Positions 1 to 5,604 of a stretch of 5,808 nucleotides of DNA are shown piece after piece. This DNA comes from Bacilli bacterium (lineage in GTDB: Bacteria > Bacillota_I > Bacilli_A > RFN20 > CAG-826): positions 1-5,808 of the forward strand of contig JAILKX010000073.1 of assembly GCA_024693415.1 (NCBI GenBank). Direction: 5' to 3'. Position 1 is the stretch's first letter, and each line of letters opens with the position of its first letter. The translations under genes and the position numbers were made by a program. Below the pieces are notes generated by a model. That model ran no database searches, was not told the DNA's origin, and saw nothing but the letters and a program-made list of their open reading frames with translations.

Positions 1-576
1 GCGAAGGCCCCCGCGACTTCCGGAAAAGCTTCGCCCGATTCCCACTTCAAGTGGACGAAGACCTATGACGGCAACCATTGGCGGCTCGCCAAGTACGTCG
101 GCCCAGGCGGCGACGTCGTGATCCCCGAGACGCACGAAGGCCAAACCGTGGTGGCGATCGGGGAGGAGGCGTTCTGCGATAATCGCAACATAGTCTCGGT
201 CACGATGCCCAAAACGATGGAGGTCATCGGGGTAAAGGCCTTCTATGCGTGCAGAACCCTCAAAAGCGTGACCTTCGGCCGCGATACGGACCATATCTGC
301 AGAGACGCGTTCTCCTACTGCCCCGAGCTCAAGTCGGTTGTGCTCAACGACGGGTTCACGAACCTCGGCGATTCCGCGTTCGCTTCCTGCATGAGCCTTG
401 AGACCGTCTCGCTTCCCTCAAGCGTCAAGGAAATGGGTGAGCACCCATTCCTCAGCTGCGAGAACCTCAGTGCCATCTCCTTCCGCGGAAAACCCAACAT
501 GGCCAAATTCAACAAAGGGTGGGACATCAAGGTCAAGAAGCTCTTCCCCAAGCGCTTCGACGTCAAGTTCTCTTGA
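1..576 (+). CDS. BspA-like leucine-rich-repeat surface protein, C-terminal part (5' end outside window)
   Basis: The reading frame is open from the first base and ends at TGA 574-576, giving 191 visible residues; the N-terminus lies to the left. Five LRR_5/BspA-type repeats follow one another with an exact 23-residue period: the conserved Phe falls at visible residues 58, 81, 104, 127 and 150. The pattern is I-G-x-x-A-F-x-x-C-x-x-L followed by a short strand and often a Pro (LPSSV near 138). The last four repeats carry Cys at 84, 107, 130 and 153; the first has Asn at that place. The tail (residues 162-191, FRGKP to the final Ser) is basic and looks like a C-terminal cap; no LPXTG sorting signal is present. 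Known members are cell-surface or secreted proteins that bind host or matrix ligands; that role is inferred here. A GTG at 118 is in frame but lies inside the domain and is not the start. A terminator follows directly. The family call is firm, the ligand unknown. Confidence 0.9.
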   Translation, partial: AKAPATSGKASPDSHFKWTKTYDGNHWRLAKYVGPGGDVVIPETHEGQTVVAIGEEAFCDNRNIVSVTMPKTMEVIGVKAFYACRTLKSVTFGRDTDHICRDAFSYCPELKSVVLNDGFTNLGDSAFASCMSLETVSLPSSVKEMGEHPFLSCENLSAISFRGKPNMAKFNKGWDIKVKKLFPKRFDVKFS

Positions 577-582
577 TTTCCA

Positions 583-621
583 AGCCGGCCTAAGCAATCT
601 TGCCTAGGCCGGCTATTTTTT
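583..621 (+). terminator. Intrinsic terminator of the LRR gene
   Basis: A perfect 10-bp GC-rich stem, AGCCGGCCTA (583-592) with TAGGCCGGCT (605-614), encloses a 12-base loop that can add a few inner pairs. It is followed by A and six T (616-621). It lies 6 bases after the stop codon, so it ends the LRR transcription unit. Confidence 0.92.
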
Positions 622-641
622 GCGCGCATGCGCATATAACA

Positions 642-671
642 TTATTTATTTTTTCGTGGCCGCAATATAAA
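642..671 (+). promoter_or_regulatory. Weak candidate promoter for the 980-aa lipoprotein gene
   Basis: The 129-base gap between the terminator and the start at 751 becomes AT-rich after about 634. TATAAA at 666-671 is a fair -10 box, with TTATTT (642-647) about 18 bases upstream as a poor -35. An alternative is TTTTCA (700-705) with CATAAA (722-727), which would give a shorter leader. Neither is convincing. A promoter must lie in this gap because the upstream unit is terminated. Confidence 0.25.
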
Positions 672-750
672 ATGAAATCGAACGTACAAAATAACATCCT
701 TTTCAAAGCGACCATCACATCCATAAAGCATCTCATTTGGGGGAGCGATC

Positions 751-3693
751 ATGAAAAACATTCAGAGAGTATTGCTTTCGGCGCTATTGAGCCTTGGGCT
801 ATTGTCCTGCGGCTCATCTTCGGACAACAGCGACTACGCCAAGGTCAAGAAGGCCTTCGACGCGGTCAATTCCTCTTTCTCGAGCATCAATAGGAACGCG
901 CGTCAGCCCAAAGCCCTGCGCGGCGATAACGTCTCGACCGACCGCTGGGAAAGCCTCTTCTCGAAATACGGCAAATCCGCCGGGACGGCGAGCGAGGACA
1001 TCTCCTTCTCCGAGCCGCCGATCGCGCAGTTCAATTACATGCGCCTCGTCTATGAGAAGATCGGCTCGGGCTTCGAGTTCGGCTCCAAATACAAAGGAAG
1101 CGTGACCGGGACCATCTATTTCGATATGGATACCGGCTACAAGGTGGACAGCACCGCCGACCAATACAAATACGACTACACCTTCGTCTTCGGCCTCGAG
1201 GTGAACCTCCTCTCCGACGACCTCATCACGATGGCGGTCTCCTTCGACATCGCCCTTGCCCAGGGCGCGAAGACCTATAACACCAAGTGGTACGTCGGGA
1301 TGGAGCTCGACTACGATTTCGATTCCAAGTCCACCGACTACGAGCTATCGATGAAGACCGCTAACGAAGAGGCCGACCTCGCCTACCTCGCCCCGGGCTA
1401 CACCTACGAATACGATTACGTCGAATTCGACGAGGGGAAGATGGACGAGTGGCGGAAATCCTATTACAAGATCTCGGAGAAGGTCACCAAGGATTCCTCC
1501 CATCCGACCCTTTCCTCCTATAGCGGCTACGACATCGAAGTCGGGAACCAGCGGTGGTACGACGGGAATTCCTATCGCCGCATCGATAGCGGCACCGCCG
1601 ATGGCGAGATCGCCGAGATCCTCTATGGCGACCTCGGCCTCAATTCGGGCGACATCAAAGCCGACGCCTTCCACGCGAAATCGGGCACCGAGAGCAGCGC
1701 CATCCCCGAGGTCTACCGCTCGATCAGCTCCTCCTATGGCGGCGACATCATCTACGACCTCGTGACGAGGGAGAAACACGAACAAGGCGGGCAGGGGACG
1801 AACCAGGCGAATTGGCCCTCGGACGCGATCGACTCAATCAGCCTTGGCCAAACCGGCGTCGTCCCGCCCTTCGCCTCGGCGAGCTCCAGCTTGAACTTCA
1901 CCCATGAATTCTATGATGGCACCTTGATAATCCGCGTGAGCGGCGAAAACGATTCCGATTGGCACACCTTCGTCAATAACCTCCTCGCTTCGGGATTCGA
2001 AAGCGATGGGCAAGAAAGCTACGTCAAACCCCTCGACGATGACGTTATGATCTTCGTCATGCCGGTATCCGATTCCCACGTGATCTACATCGGAACGATC
2101 GCGGACAACCCGGAGGAGGAAAAGGATCCCGTCGATATCCCCCATGGCATCGATTACGAAGGGGCCTACGCCTATAGCGAGACCTTCGGCTATGGGTCGG
2201 TTAACTTCAACGCAACCAAGATCTACGAGATTTTCCTCGGCGATATCCCGCTTGAGCCGATCGAACTGAACGCCACTTGGGACTCGGTCCTCACCGGCAT
2301 CCGGATCGATGAGAAAGCCGCTGGCGAGAGCTCCATAAGCGAGGCCGTCAATAATGAAGCGAACTTCTACGCGAAGCTTTATTCCTCCTGGGGCAAGTAC
2401 CCGCTGAACGTCGACTATCTCTTCTATGCTTCGCAAAGGGATATGGACGTCGCGATCTACATCGAGCCCGATGCGGATAACGGCTATATCCGCATCTATT
2501 CCATGTGCTTCACGAAGGGCTTCCTCCAGCAGTCGATCAACCATTATTGGGACGCGAGCTCCTCTTCCTCTTCTTCCTCGACCTCGACCGGCGAAGCGAC
2601 CACATATCTCGTCACCGTGCACATTGCCACAGGAGACGGGTCCTTCTCGGATGCGACCAAGTCCTATGCCGAGGGCGATAAGGTCGACCTCTATCGCGAA
2701 TTCAACCTCGATTCGAGCAAAGGGTCTTTGTATTGGGACGCCGGCGGAAACGAGCCCCTTGGCGATGGGACCGTCATCATCGACCGGAACATCGAAGTCT
2801 ATTACATCCTTCGCGGCGGGCAATCGTCCCAGGCCGAATTCAAGATCTACGATATCGTCGACGGCGAGCCCGTCTATTCGTTCTCCTATTATGGGAACGA
2901 TGGCGAGTCGATTAAGGCGAGCCAGGTCTGGAACTACGCCCTCTTCACCGATGAGGCCTGCACCGAGCTCGTCGACCCGAATTCGAACATCACCTTAGAC
3001 GGCGTCACGAGCCTCTATTGCCGCGACTACAAGAACGAGGCCTACCTGACCCTTGAGGTCAAGCTCTATCTCGACGACGTCCTTTACATGCCGATGCAGA
3101 CTTTCGTCAGGAAGGGCAGGATCTACGCGGGCTACGAATTCGAGCGGAACGTCCTCGCGAAATTCTCCTCGTACTTCGATTCCTTTACCCTGAAGATCGA
3201 CGACAAAGCGGTGGACCTCGTCAATGAATCCCTCGTCTTCTTCGCGAATTCGGACGCGCGCCTCGACGGCAAGGATTCGAACCTCAAGGTCTACCATCTC
3301 CTCGACGACAGCAACGGGCTCGTCTTCGACTTCGTGAGCAGCGTCTACCTCCAGACGGGAGAAGCGGTCCATCAGCCCGGCAAGGCGAAACATTACTATA
3401 TCACGACGATCGACGACGACGGCAACGTCCATTACAGCCGCACCAGGACCTTCATGAGGCTCAAATACAGCTATGCCTACAAGGGCGAGGTCATCTACAC
3501 CGATGAGGATTACTACGAGAACTCAGACGGCTGTGGCGTCTCCTTCATATTCGTAGAAGGGGTCAACGACATCTATTACAAGGACGTCGATCTGACCGAG
3601 CCATATGAGCTCAATAGCGATAACGAATTCATCATCAATGGCGACGCCACGCTCTATATGGCCCTCCAGATCCCCTCATATCTGAAGAATTAA
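751..3693 (+). CDS. Large modular lipoprotein with serine linker and degenerate InlB-type repeats
   Basis: The protein has 980 aa. The start is set by a GGGGGAG ribosome-binding site at 739-745, 5 bases before ATG, and by a typical signal peptide: positive N-region, hydrophobic core (residues 7-18) and lipobox L17-L18-S19-C20. It should therefore be lipid-anchored on the outer face of the membrane. Residues 21-375 are acidic, Tyr-rich and beta-prone, with no family I recognise. Residues about 383-452 and 480-595 form two further beta-rich segments, the second holding LYSSWG (543-548). An eight-Ser tract (603-610) acts as a linker. After it, residues 619-690, 695-760 and the C-terminus (about 930-975) resemble diverged InlB B/Listeria-Bacteroides repeats: for example LFTDEACTELVDPNSNIT followed by LYC near 730-757, and IYYKDVDLTEPYEL followed by ATLYMAL near the end. 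Surface adhesion is plausible but not shown. Its own promoter is unclear and no terminator is evident after TAA. The lipoprotein call is firm; the repeat assignment is moderate. Confidence 0.88.
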   Translation: MKNIQRVLLSALLSLGLLSCGSSSDNSDYAKVKKAFDAVNSSFSSINRNARQPKALRGDNVSTDRWESLFSKYGKSAGTASEDISFSEPPIAQFNYMRLVYEKIGSGFEFGSKYKGSVTGTIYFDMDTGYKVDSTADQYKYDYTFVFGLEVNLLSDDLITMAVSFDIALAQGAKTYNTKWYVGMELDYDFDSKSTDYELSMKTANEEADLAYLAPGYTYEYDYVEFDEGKMDEWRKSYYKISEKVTKDSSHPTLSSYSGYDIEVGNQRWYDGNSYRRIDSGTADGEIAEILYGDLGLNSGDIKADAFHAKSGTESSAIPEVYRSISSSYGGDIIYDLVTREKHEQGGQGTNQANWPSDAIDSISLGQTGVVPPFASASSSLNFTHEFYDGTLIIRVSGENDSDWHTFVNNLLASGFESDGQESYVKPLDDDVMIFVMPVSDSHVIYIGTIADNPEEEKDPVDIPHGIDYEGAYAYSETFGYGSVNFNATKIYEIFLGDIPLEPIELNATWDSVLTGIRIDEKAAGESSISEAVNNEANFYAKLYSSWGKYPLNVDYLFYASQRDMDVAIYIEPDADNGYIRIYSMCFTKGFLQQSINHYWDASSSSSSSSTSTGEATTYLVTVHIATGDGSFSDATKSYAEGDKVDLYREFNLDSSKGSLYWDAGGNEPLGDGTVIIDRNIEVYYILRGGQSSQAEFKIYDIVDGEPVYSFSYYGNDGESIKASQVWNYALFTDEACTELVDPNSNITLDGVTSLYCRDYKNEAYLTLEVKLYLDDVLYMPMQTFVRKGRIYAGYEFERNVLAKFSSYFDSFTLKIDDKAVDLVNESLVFFANSDARLDGKDSNLKVYHLLDDSNGLVFDFVSSVYLQTGEAVHQPGKAKHYYITTIDDDGNVHYSRTRTFMRLKYSYAYKGEVIYTDEDYYENSDGCGVSFIFVEGVNDIYYKDVDLTEPYELNSDNEFIINGDATLYMALQIPSYLKN
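2557..2580 (+). repeat. Poly-serine linker tract (low-complexity TCY repeat)
   Basis: Eight consecutive Ser codons (residues 603-610 of the 980-aa protein), mostly alternating TCC and TCT, form a pyrimidine-rich run, followed by T-S-T-G. It marks the boundary between the N-terminal beta-rich half and the InlB-like half. Slippage in steps of three would change only the linker length. Confidence 0.8.
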
Positions 3694-3786
3694 ACCGCTT
3701 TCATGCATAACAAAAATTACTATTAATCGACTATTTTCGTGCGCCAACAATATGTTAATCTATCAAAATTTTTAGTGCCAATATAT

Positions 3787-3814
3787 TTAACAAATCGATT
3801 TCTCGGTGTAGAAT
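3787..3814 (+). promoter_or_regulatory. Near-consensus sigma70-type promoter of the 252-aa lipoprotein gene
   Basis: TTAACA (3787-3792, five of six matches to TTGACA) is followed after 16 bases by TAGAAT (3809-3814, five of six to TATAAT). Transcription would start near 3821, giving a leader of about 28 bases that carries the ribosome-binding site. It sits in an AT-rich 155-base gap; the part before it (3694-3786) holds no clear terminator or other feature. Confidence 0.75.
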
Positions 3815-3832
3815 TAGTCATGTTTTAAACAT

Positions 3833-3840
3833 AAAGGAGA
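3833..3840 (+). promoter_or_regulatory. Strong Shine-Dalgarno site AAAGGAGA
   Basis: AAAGGAGA lies 8 bases before ATG 3849 and closely matches the Bacillota-type anti-Shine-Dalgarno complement. It fixes the start of the 252-aa lipoprotein and contrasts with the absence of any such site before its downstream paralogue. Confidence 0.88.
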
Positions 3841-3848
3841 ATAAAACA

Positions 3849-4607
3849 ATGAAAGCAAAGCGTCTGATTCTTGCTCTCGCATCCACAACCGTCCTCGTCG
3901 CCTGCTCCGGCAAAGGCGCCGAAATCACCCAGGAAGAAGCCACCGAAAAGGCCACCGCCATCTCCAAGAAGGCCAATGCCTCCGACTTCTCTTCCCCCAA
4001 CAAGTACCAGGTCACGAGCTCGATGTCCATGTCCACTGGCAGCGAAACCCTTTCCACCTCGGTCACCATCGACTTCGCACCCGACGATTACTACCTCGCC
4101 ATGACCGGCACCGTCAACAGCGAGTCCATGAAGGCCTACGTCTACTGGAAGGAAAACGTCCTCTATGTCGTCACCAACGACACCTACTTCAGCGTTGAAG
4201 CCAGCGCCGAAGACGCCAAGAAAGCCTTCACCGAATATGCCGGCGAAACCGCCGATGCCGGCAGCTCCATGGATATTGAGGAGCTCGCCTCCGCCGGCGC
4301 GACCGCCCTCGAGGGTCTTCTGAACACCATCAAGATGGTCGAAAAGGCCTACAGCGTCATCTCCACCGACAAGGTCACCCTTGACTTCCACTATTATTCC
4401 AAGGGCGACGGCAACCTCACCATCGAGGCCAATATCGCCGGAACCGATATCTATGATATGACCACCTCGATCACCATCGACAACTACCTCCTCACCGACT
4501 ACAGCACCAAGATGGCCGGCATGGAGTCCAAGCTCTCCGTCAAGTGGGGCAACGCGAACATCACCTATCCTGATGTTACCAAGCTCTCCCAAGTCGCTGC
4601 CGAATAA
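3849..4607 (+). CDS. Small lipoprotein, possibly LolA/LppX-like fold, probably highly expressed
   Basis: The protein has 252 aa. The signal peptide is K/R-rich at residues 2-5, has a hydrophobic core at 6-18 and lipobox L16-V17-A18-C19, so a membrane-anchored extracytoplasmic lipoprotein is expected. The mature part opens with E-I-T-x-E-E-A (25-31) and a short helix. It continues with alternating beta strands (YQVTSSMSMSTG, YYLAMTGTV, AYVYWKENVLYVV), a helical centre (about 135-165), and more strands ending in ITIDNYLLTDY (208-218) and VKWG. This helix plus antiparallel-sheet order resembles LolA/LppX-type lipoproteins that hold hydrophobic ligands; that is a guess from pattern, and no catalytic motif is seen. 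The near-consensus promoter, the AAAGGAGA site and the dominance of GCC, ACC, ATC and AAG codons suggest strong expression. A terminator follows, so it is monocistronic. The gene at 4746 is its likely paralogue. Confidence 0.9.
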   Translation: MKAKRLILALASTTVLVACSGKGAEITQEEATEKATAISKKANASDFSSPNKYQVTSSMSMSTGSETLSTSVTIDFAPDDYYLAMTGTVNSESMKAYVYWKENVLYVVTNDTYFSVEASAEDAKKAFTEYAGETADAGSSMDIEELASAGATALEGLLNTIKMVEKAYSVISTDKVTLDFHYYSKGDGNLTIEANIAGTDIYDMTTSITIDNYLLTDYSTKMAGMESKLSVKWGNANITYPDVTKLSQVAAE

Positions 4608-4630
4608 GCTCTGCGCCAAATCGAACATCT

Positions 4631-4661
4631 GGGTCCCCGGTGATACGCCGAGGACCCTTTT
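4631..4661 (+). terminator. Intrinsic terminator of the 252-aa lipoprotein gene
   Basis: GGGTCC (4631-4636) pairs with GGACCC (4652-4657). After one C/A mismatch, CGG (4638-4640) pairs with CCG (4648-4650) around a 7-base loop. TTTT (4658-4661) follows and is interrupted by G. It lies 23 bases after the stop codon and isolates this gene from the next. Confidence 0.85.
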
Positions 4662-4663
4662 GT

Positions 4664-4701
4664 ATTGCCGCCTCTGGCTTCGATTGCCGATTGCCATTGC
4701 C
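4664..4701 (+). repeat. Four ATTGCC repeats around the -35 region
   Basis: ATTGCC occurs at 4664-4669, 4683-4688, 4690-4695 and 4696-4701; two of the copies extend to GATTGCC in tandem. The third and fourth copies overlap the -35 box of the following promoter. The clustering is visible directly; a regulator-binding role is inference. Confidence 0.6.
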
Positions 4702-4718
4702 TGCGCGCGAATTATAAT
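4691..4718 (+). promoter_or_regulatory. Promoter of the 249-aa lipoprotein gene
   Basis: TTGCCA (4691-4696, five of six to TTGACA) is separated by 16 bases from a perfect TATAAT (4713-4718). Transcription would start near 4725, leaving a leader of only about 21 bases before ATG 4746. It lies after the terminator of the upstream lipoprotein gene, as expected for an independent unit. Confidence 0.78.
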
Positions 4719-4745
4719 AGTTCGGTAACCCCCTCCATCGCCGCC

Positions 4746-5495
4746 ATGAAAACCAAGTCCATTTTCGCAATAACGATGACAGCATTCGCTCTTTTTTCAT
4801 GCGCCGGCGGGCCGGAAATCACGGCCGAGGAAGCGCAGCAGAAAGTCGCCTCGATGAAGGAATACATCGCAAGCGAGAAGTTCAAGATGCCGACCAAGTT
4901 CGTCCTGAACGTCCAGTCCGATCCCGAAACTGCAGCGTCAGTGGGCGACGAATCGGAATTCGCCTTCCATTATTCCTACGCCGACCTATACGCCTCTTTG
5001 TTCCTTTCGACCCCGGAATGCAGCGCGAGCCTCTACGTGTACGCCGATGAGCTCGACGTCATCGTCGCCTCGACCTACGCCGATATCGGGGCGGAGAAGG
5101 AAACGGAGTCGCGCTCGATCTCCTTCGAGGCCTTAGAAGCGGTGGAGTCCGGCTTCTTCAATGCCCTTACCGCCGAGATGGCGTCTTCCGAGCTCTTCTC
5201 GCCCTACGCCATGAGCGAAGCCGAGATCAAAAACCTCGGGCTCTCCTGGCAGGACAAACTCGTCGGCCCCTTCGCCATCCCCGCCCCAAGCGGGAGGGAG
5301 AACCTCTATTCGAGTTGGGGCGAGGGATCCCTCCAGATCCGTTCCTTCCCCGAAGGCAGGGATGAGAATTACCCCGACCGCCTCGATATCACAAATTACC
5401 TCTTCTCGGCCTATGAGGTCCGCGACGGATCGAATGTAACCCGCATCAACGTGAGCTATGGGGCCTGCGACACCGCCAAACCTGACATCGCCTGA
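4746..5495 (+). CDS. Small lipoprotein, probable diverged paralogue of the upstream 252-aa lipoprotein
   Basis: The protein has 249 aa. The ATG at 4746 is chosen because it begins a compact signal peptide (K2, K4, hydrophobic 6-18) with lipobox L16-F17-S18-C19. In-frame codons further upstream would place non-signal sequence before it and lie upstream of the predicted transcription start. The mature part begins like its neighbour, with E-I-T-A-E-E-A (24-30). It has a comparable central helix (SISFEALEAVESGFFNAL) and ends in the matching LDITNYLFSAY (213-223), V-S-Y-G and P-D-I blocks. Between them lies LYSSWG (187-192), also found in the 980-aa lipoprotein. It is likely an extracytoplasmic lipoprotein of unknown ligand. 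No Shine-Dalgarno is visible; the leader instead holds CCCCCTCC. Codon use is more mixed (TCG, GCG) than in the upstream gene, suggesting lower expression. The stop codon abuts a terminator. The lipoprotein call is firm, the paralogy good, the function unknown. Confidence 0.88.
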   Translation: MKTKSIFAITMTAFALFSCAGGPEITAEEAQQKVASMKEYIASEKFKMPTKFVLNVQSDPETAASVGDESEFAFHYSYADLYASLFLSTPECSASLYVYADELDVIVASTYADIGAEKETESRSISFEALEAVESGFFNALTAEMASSELFSPYAMSEAEIKNLGLSWQDKLVGPFAIPAPSGRENLYSSWGEGSLQIRSFPEGRDENYPDRLDITNYLFSAYEVRDGSNVTRINVSYGACDTAKPDIA

Positions 5496-5525
5496 AGATC
5501 GGAATGGAAACCGATCTTTTTTCTT
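5496..5525 (+). terminator. Intrinsic terminator touching the stop codon
   Basis: AGATCGG (5496-5502) pairs with CCGATCT (5511-5517) around an 8-base loop. The T-run 5517-5522 and CTT follow. The stem starts on the base after the TGA, and the stop codon's last A can pair with T5518. It ends the 249-aa lipoprotein transcript. Confidence 0.9.
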
Positions 5526-5533
5526 AAAAAAAC

Positions 5534-5604
5534 GGGGACGGAAACAGTCACCGAAAAGCGGACGCGTTTTGTCCCAAATCCGCTGAATTCGCATACATGT
5601 CCCC
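5534..5604. repeat. Nested inverted repeats, possible edge of a mobile or REP-like element
   Basis: GGGGAC (5534-5539) can pair with GTCCCC (5599-5604). Inside it AGCGGA (5557-5562) pairs with TCCGCT (5579-5584) around a 16-base loop that holds another GTCCC. Unpaired stretches of 17 and 14 bases separate the two stems. GGGGAC/GTCCCC ends of this kind are common around REP sequences and IS200/IS605-like (Y1 transposase) elements, but no transposase is in the window, so this is a weak inference. Confidence 0.45.

Noticed and set aside
118..120. GTG as the start of the LRR gene
   Set aside because: The frame is open back to base 1, and the residues before it (FKWTKTYDGNHWRLAKY) flow into the repeat domain; no ribosome-binding site precedes it.
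624..633. 10-base palindrome GCGCATGCGC after the first terminator
   Set aside because: Several palindromes of this length are expected by chance in 5.8 kb, and it does not overlap a convincing promoter.
657..666. TGGCCGCAAT shared with the right arm at 5777-5786
   Set aside because: A single 10-base match between two sites is expected by chance in a window of this size, and flanks do not match.
1834..2823. 329-aa open frame on the minus strand
   Set aside because: Its Asp/Val/Ile/Gly-rich composition is the antisense image of the GC-biased codons of the 980-aa gene; no domain, signal or ribosome-binding site.
3741..3792. Imperfect direct repeat GCGCCAACAATATGTTAA / GTGCCAATATATTTAA upstream of the 252-aa lipoprotein
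   Set aside because: Alignment needs gaps and lies in AT-rich sequence where such likeness is common.
3825..4697. 290-aa open frame on the minus strand
   Set aside because: It is the Gly/Val/Asp-rich antisense shadow of the 252-aa lipoprotein and would run through its terminator and promoter.
4665..4745. TTG-initiated extension of the last lipoprotein by 27 residues
   Set aside because: It would begin upstream of the perfect TATAAT, inside the previous gene's terminator region, and put a non-signal sequence in front of a clean lipoprotein signal peptide starting at 4746.
5490..5525. UGA read as Trp, extending the last gene
   Set aside because: Readthrough would translate the terminator hairpin and T-run. 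The LRR gene also ends in TGA just before a terminator, and Trp is TGG throughout.
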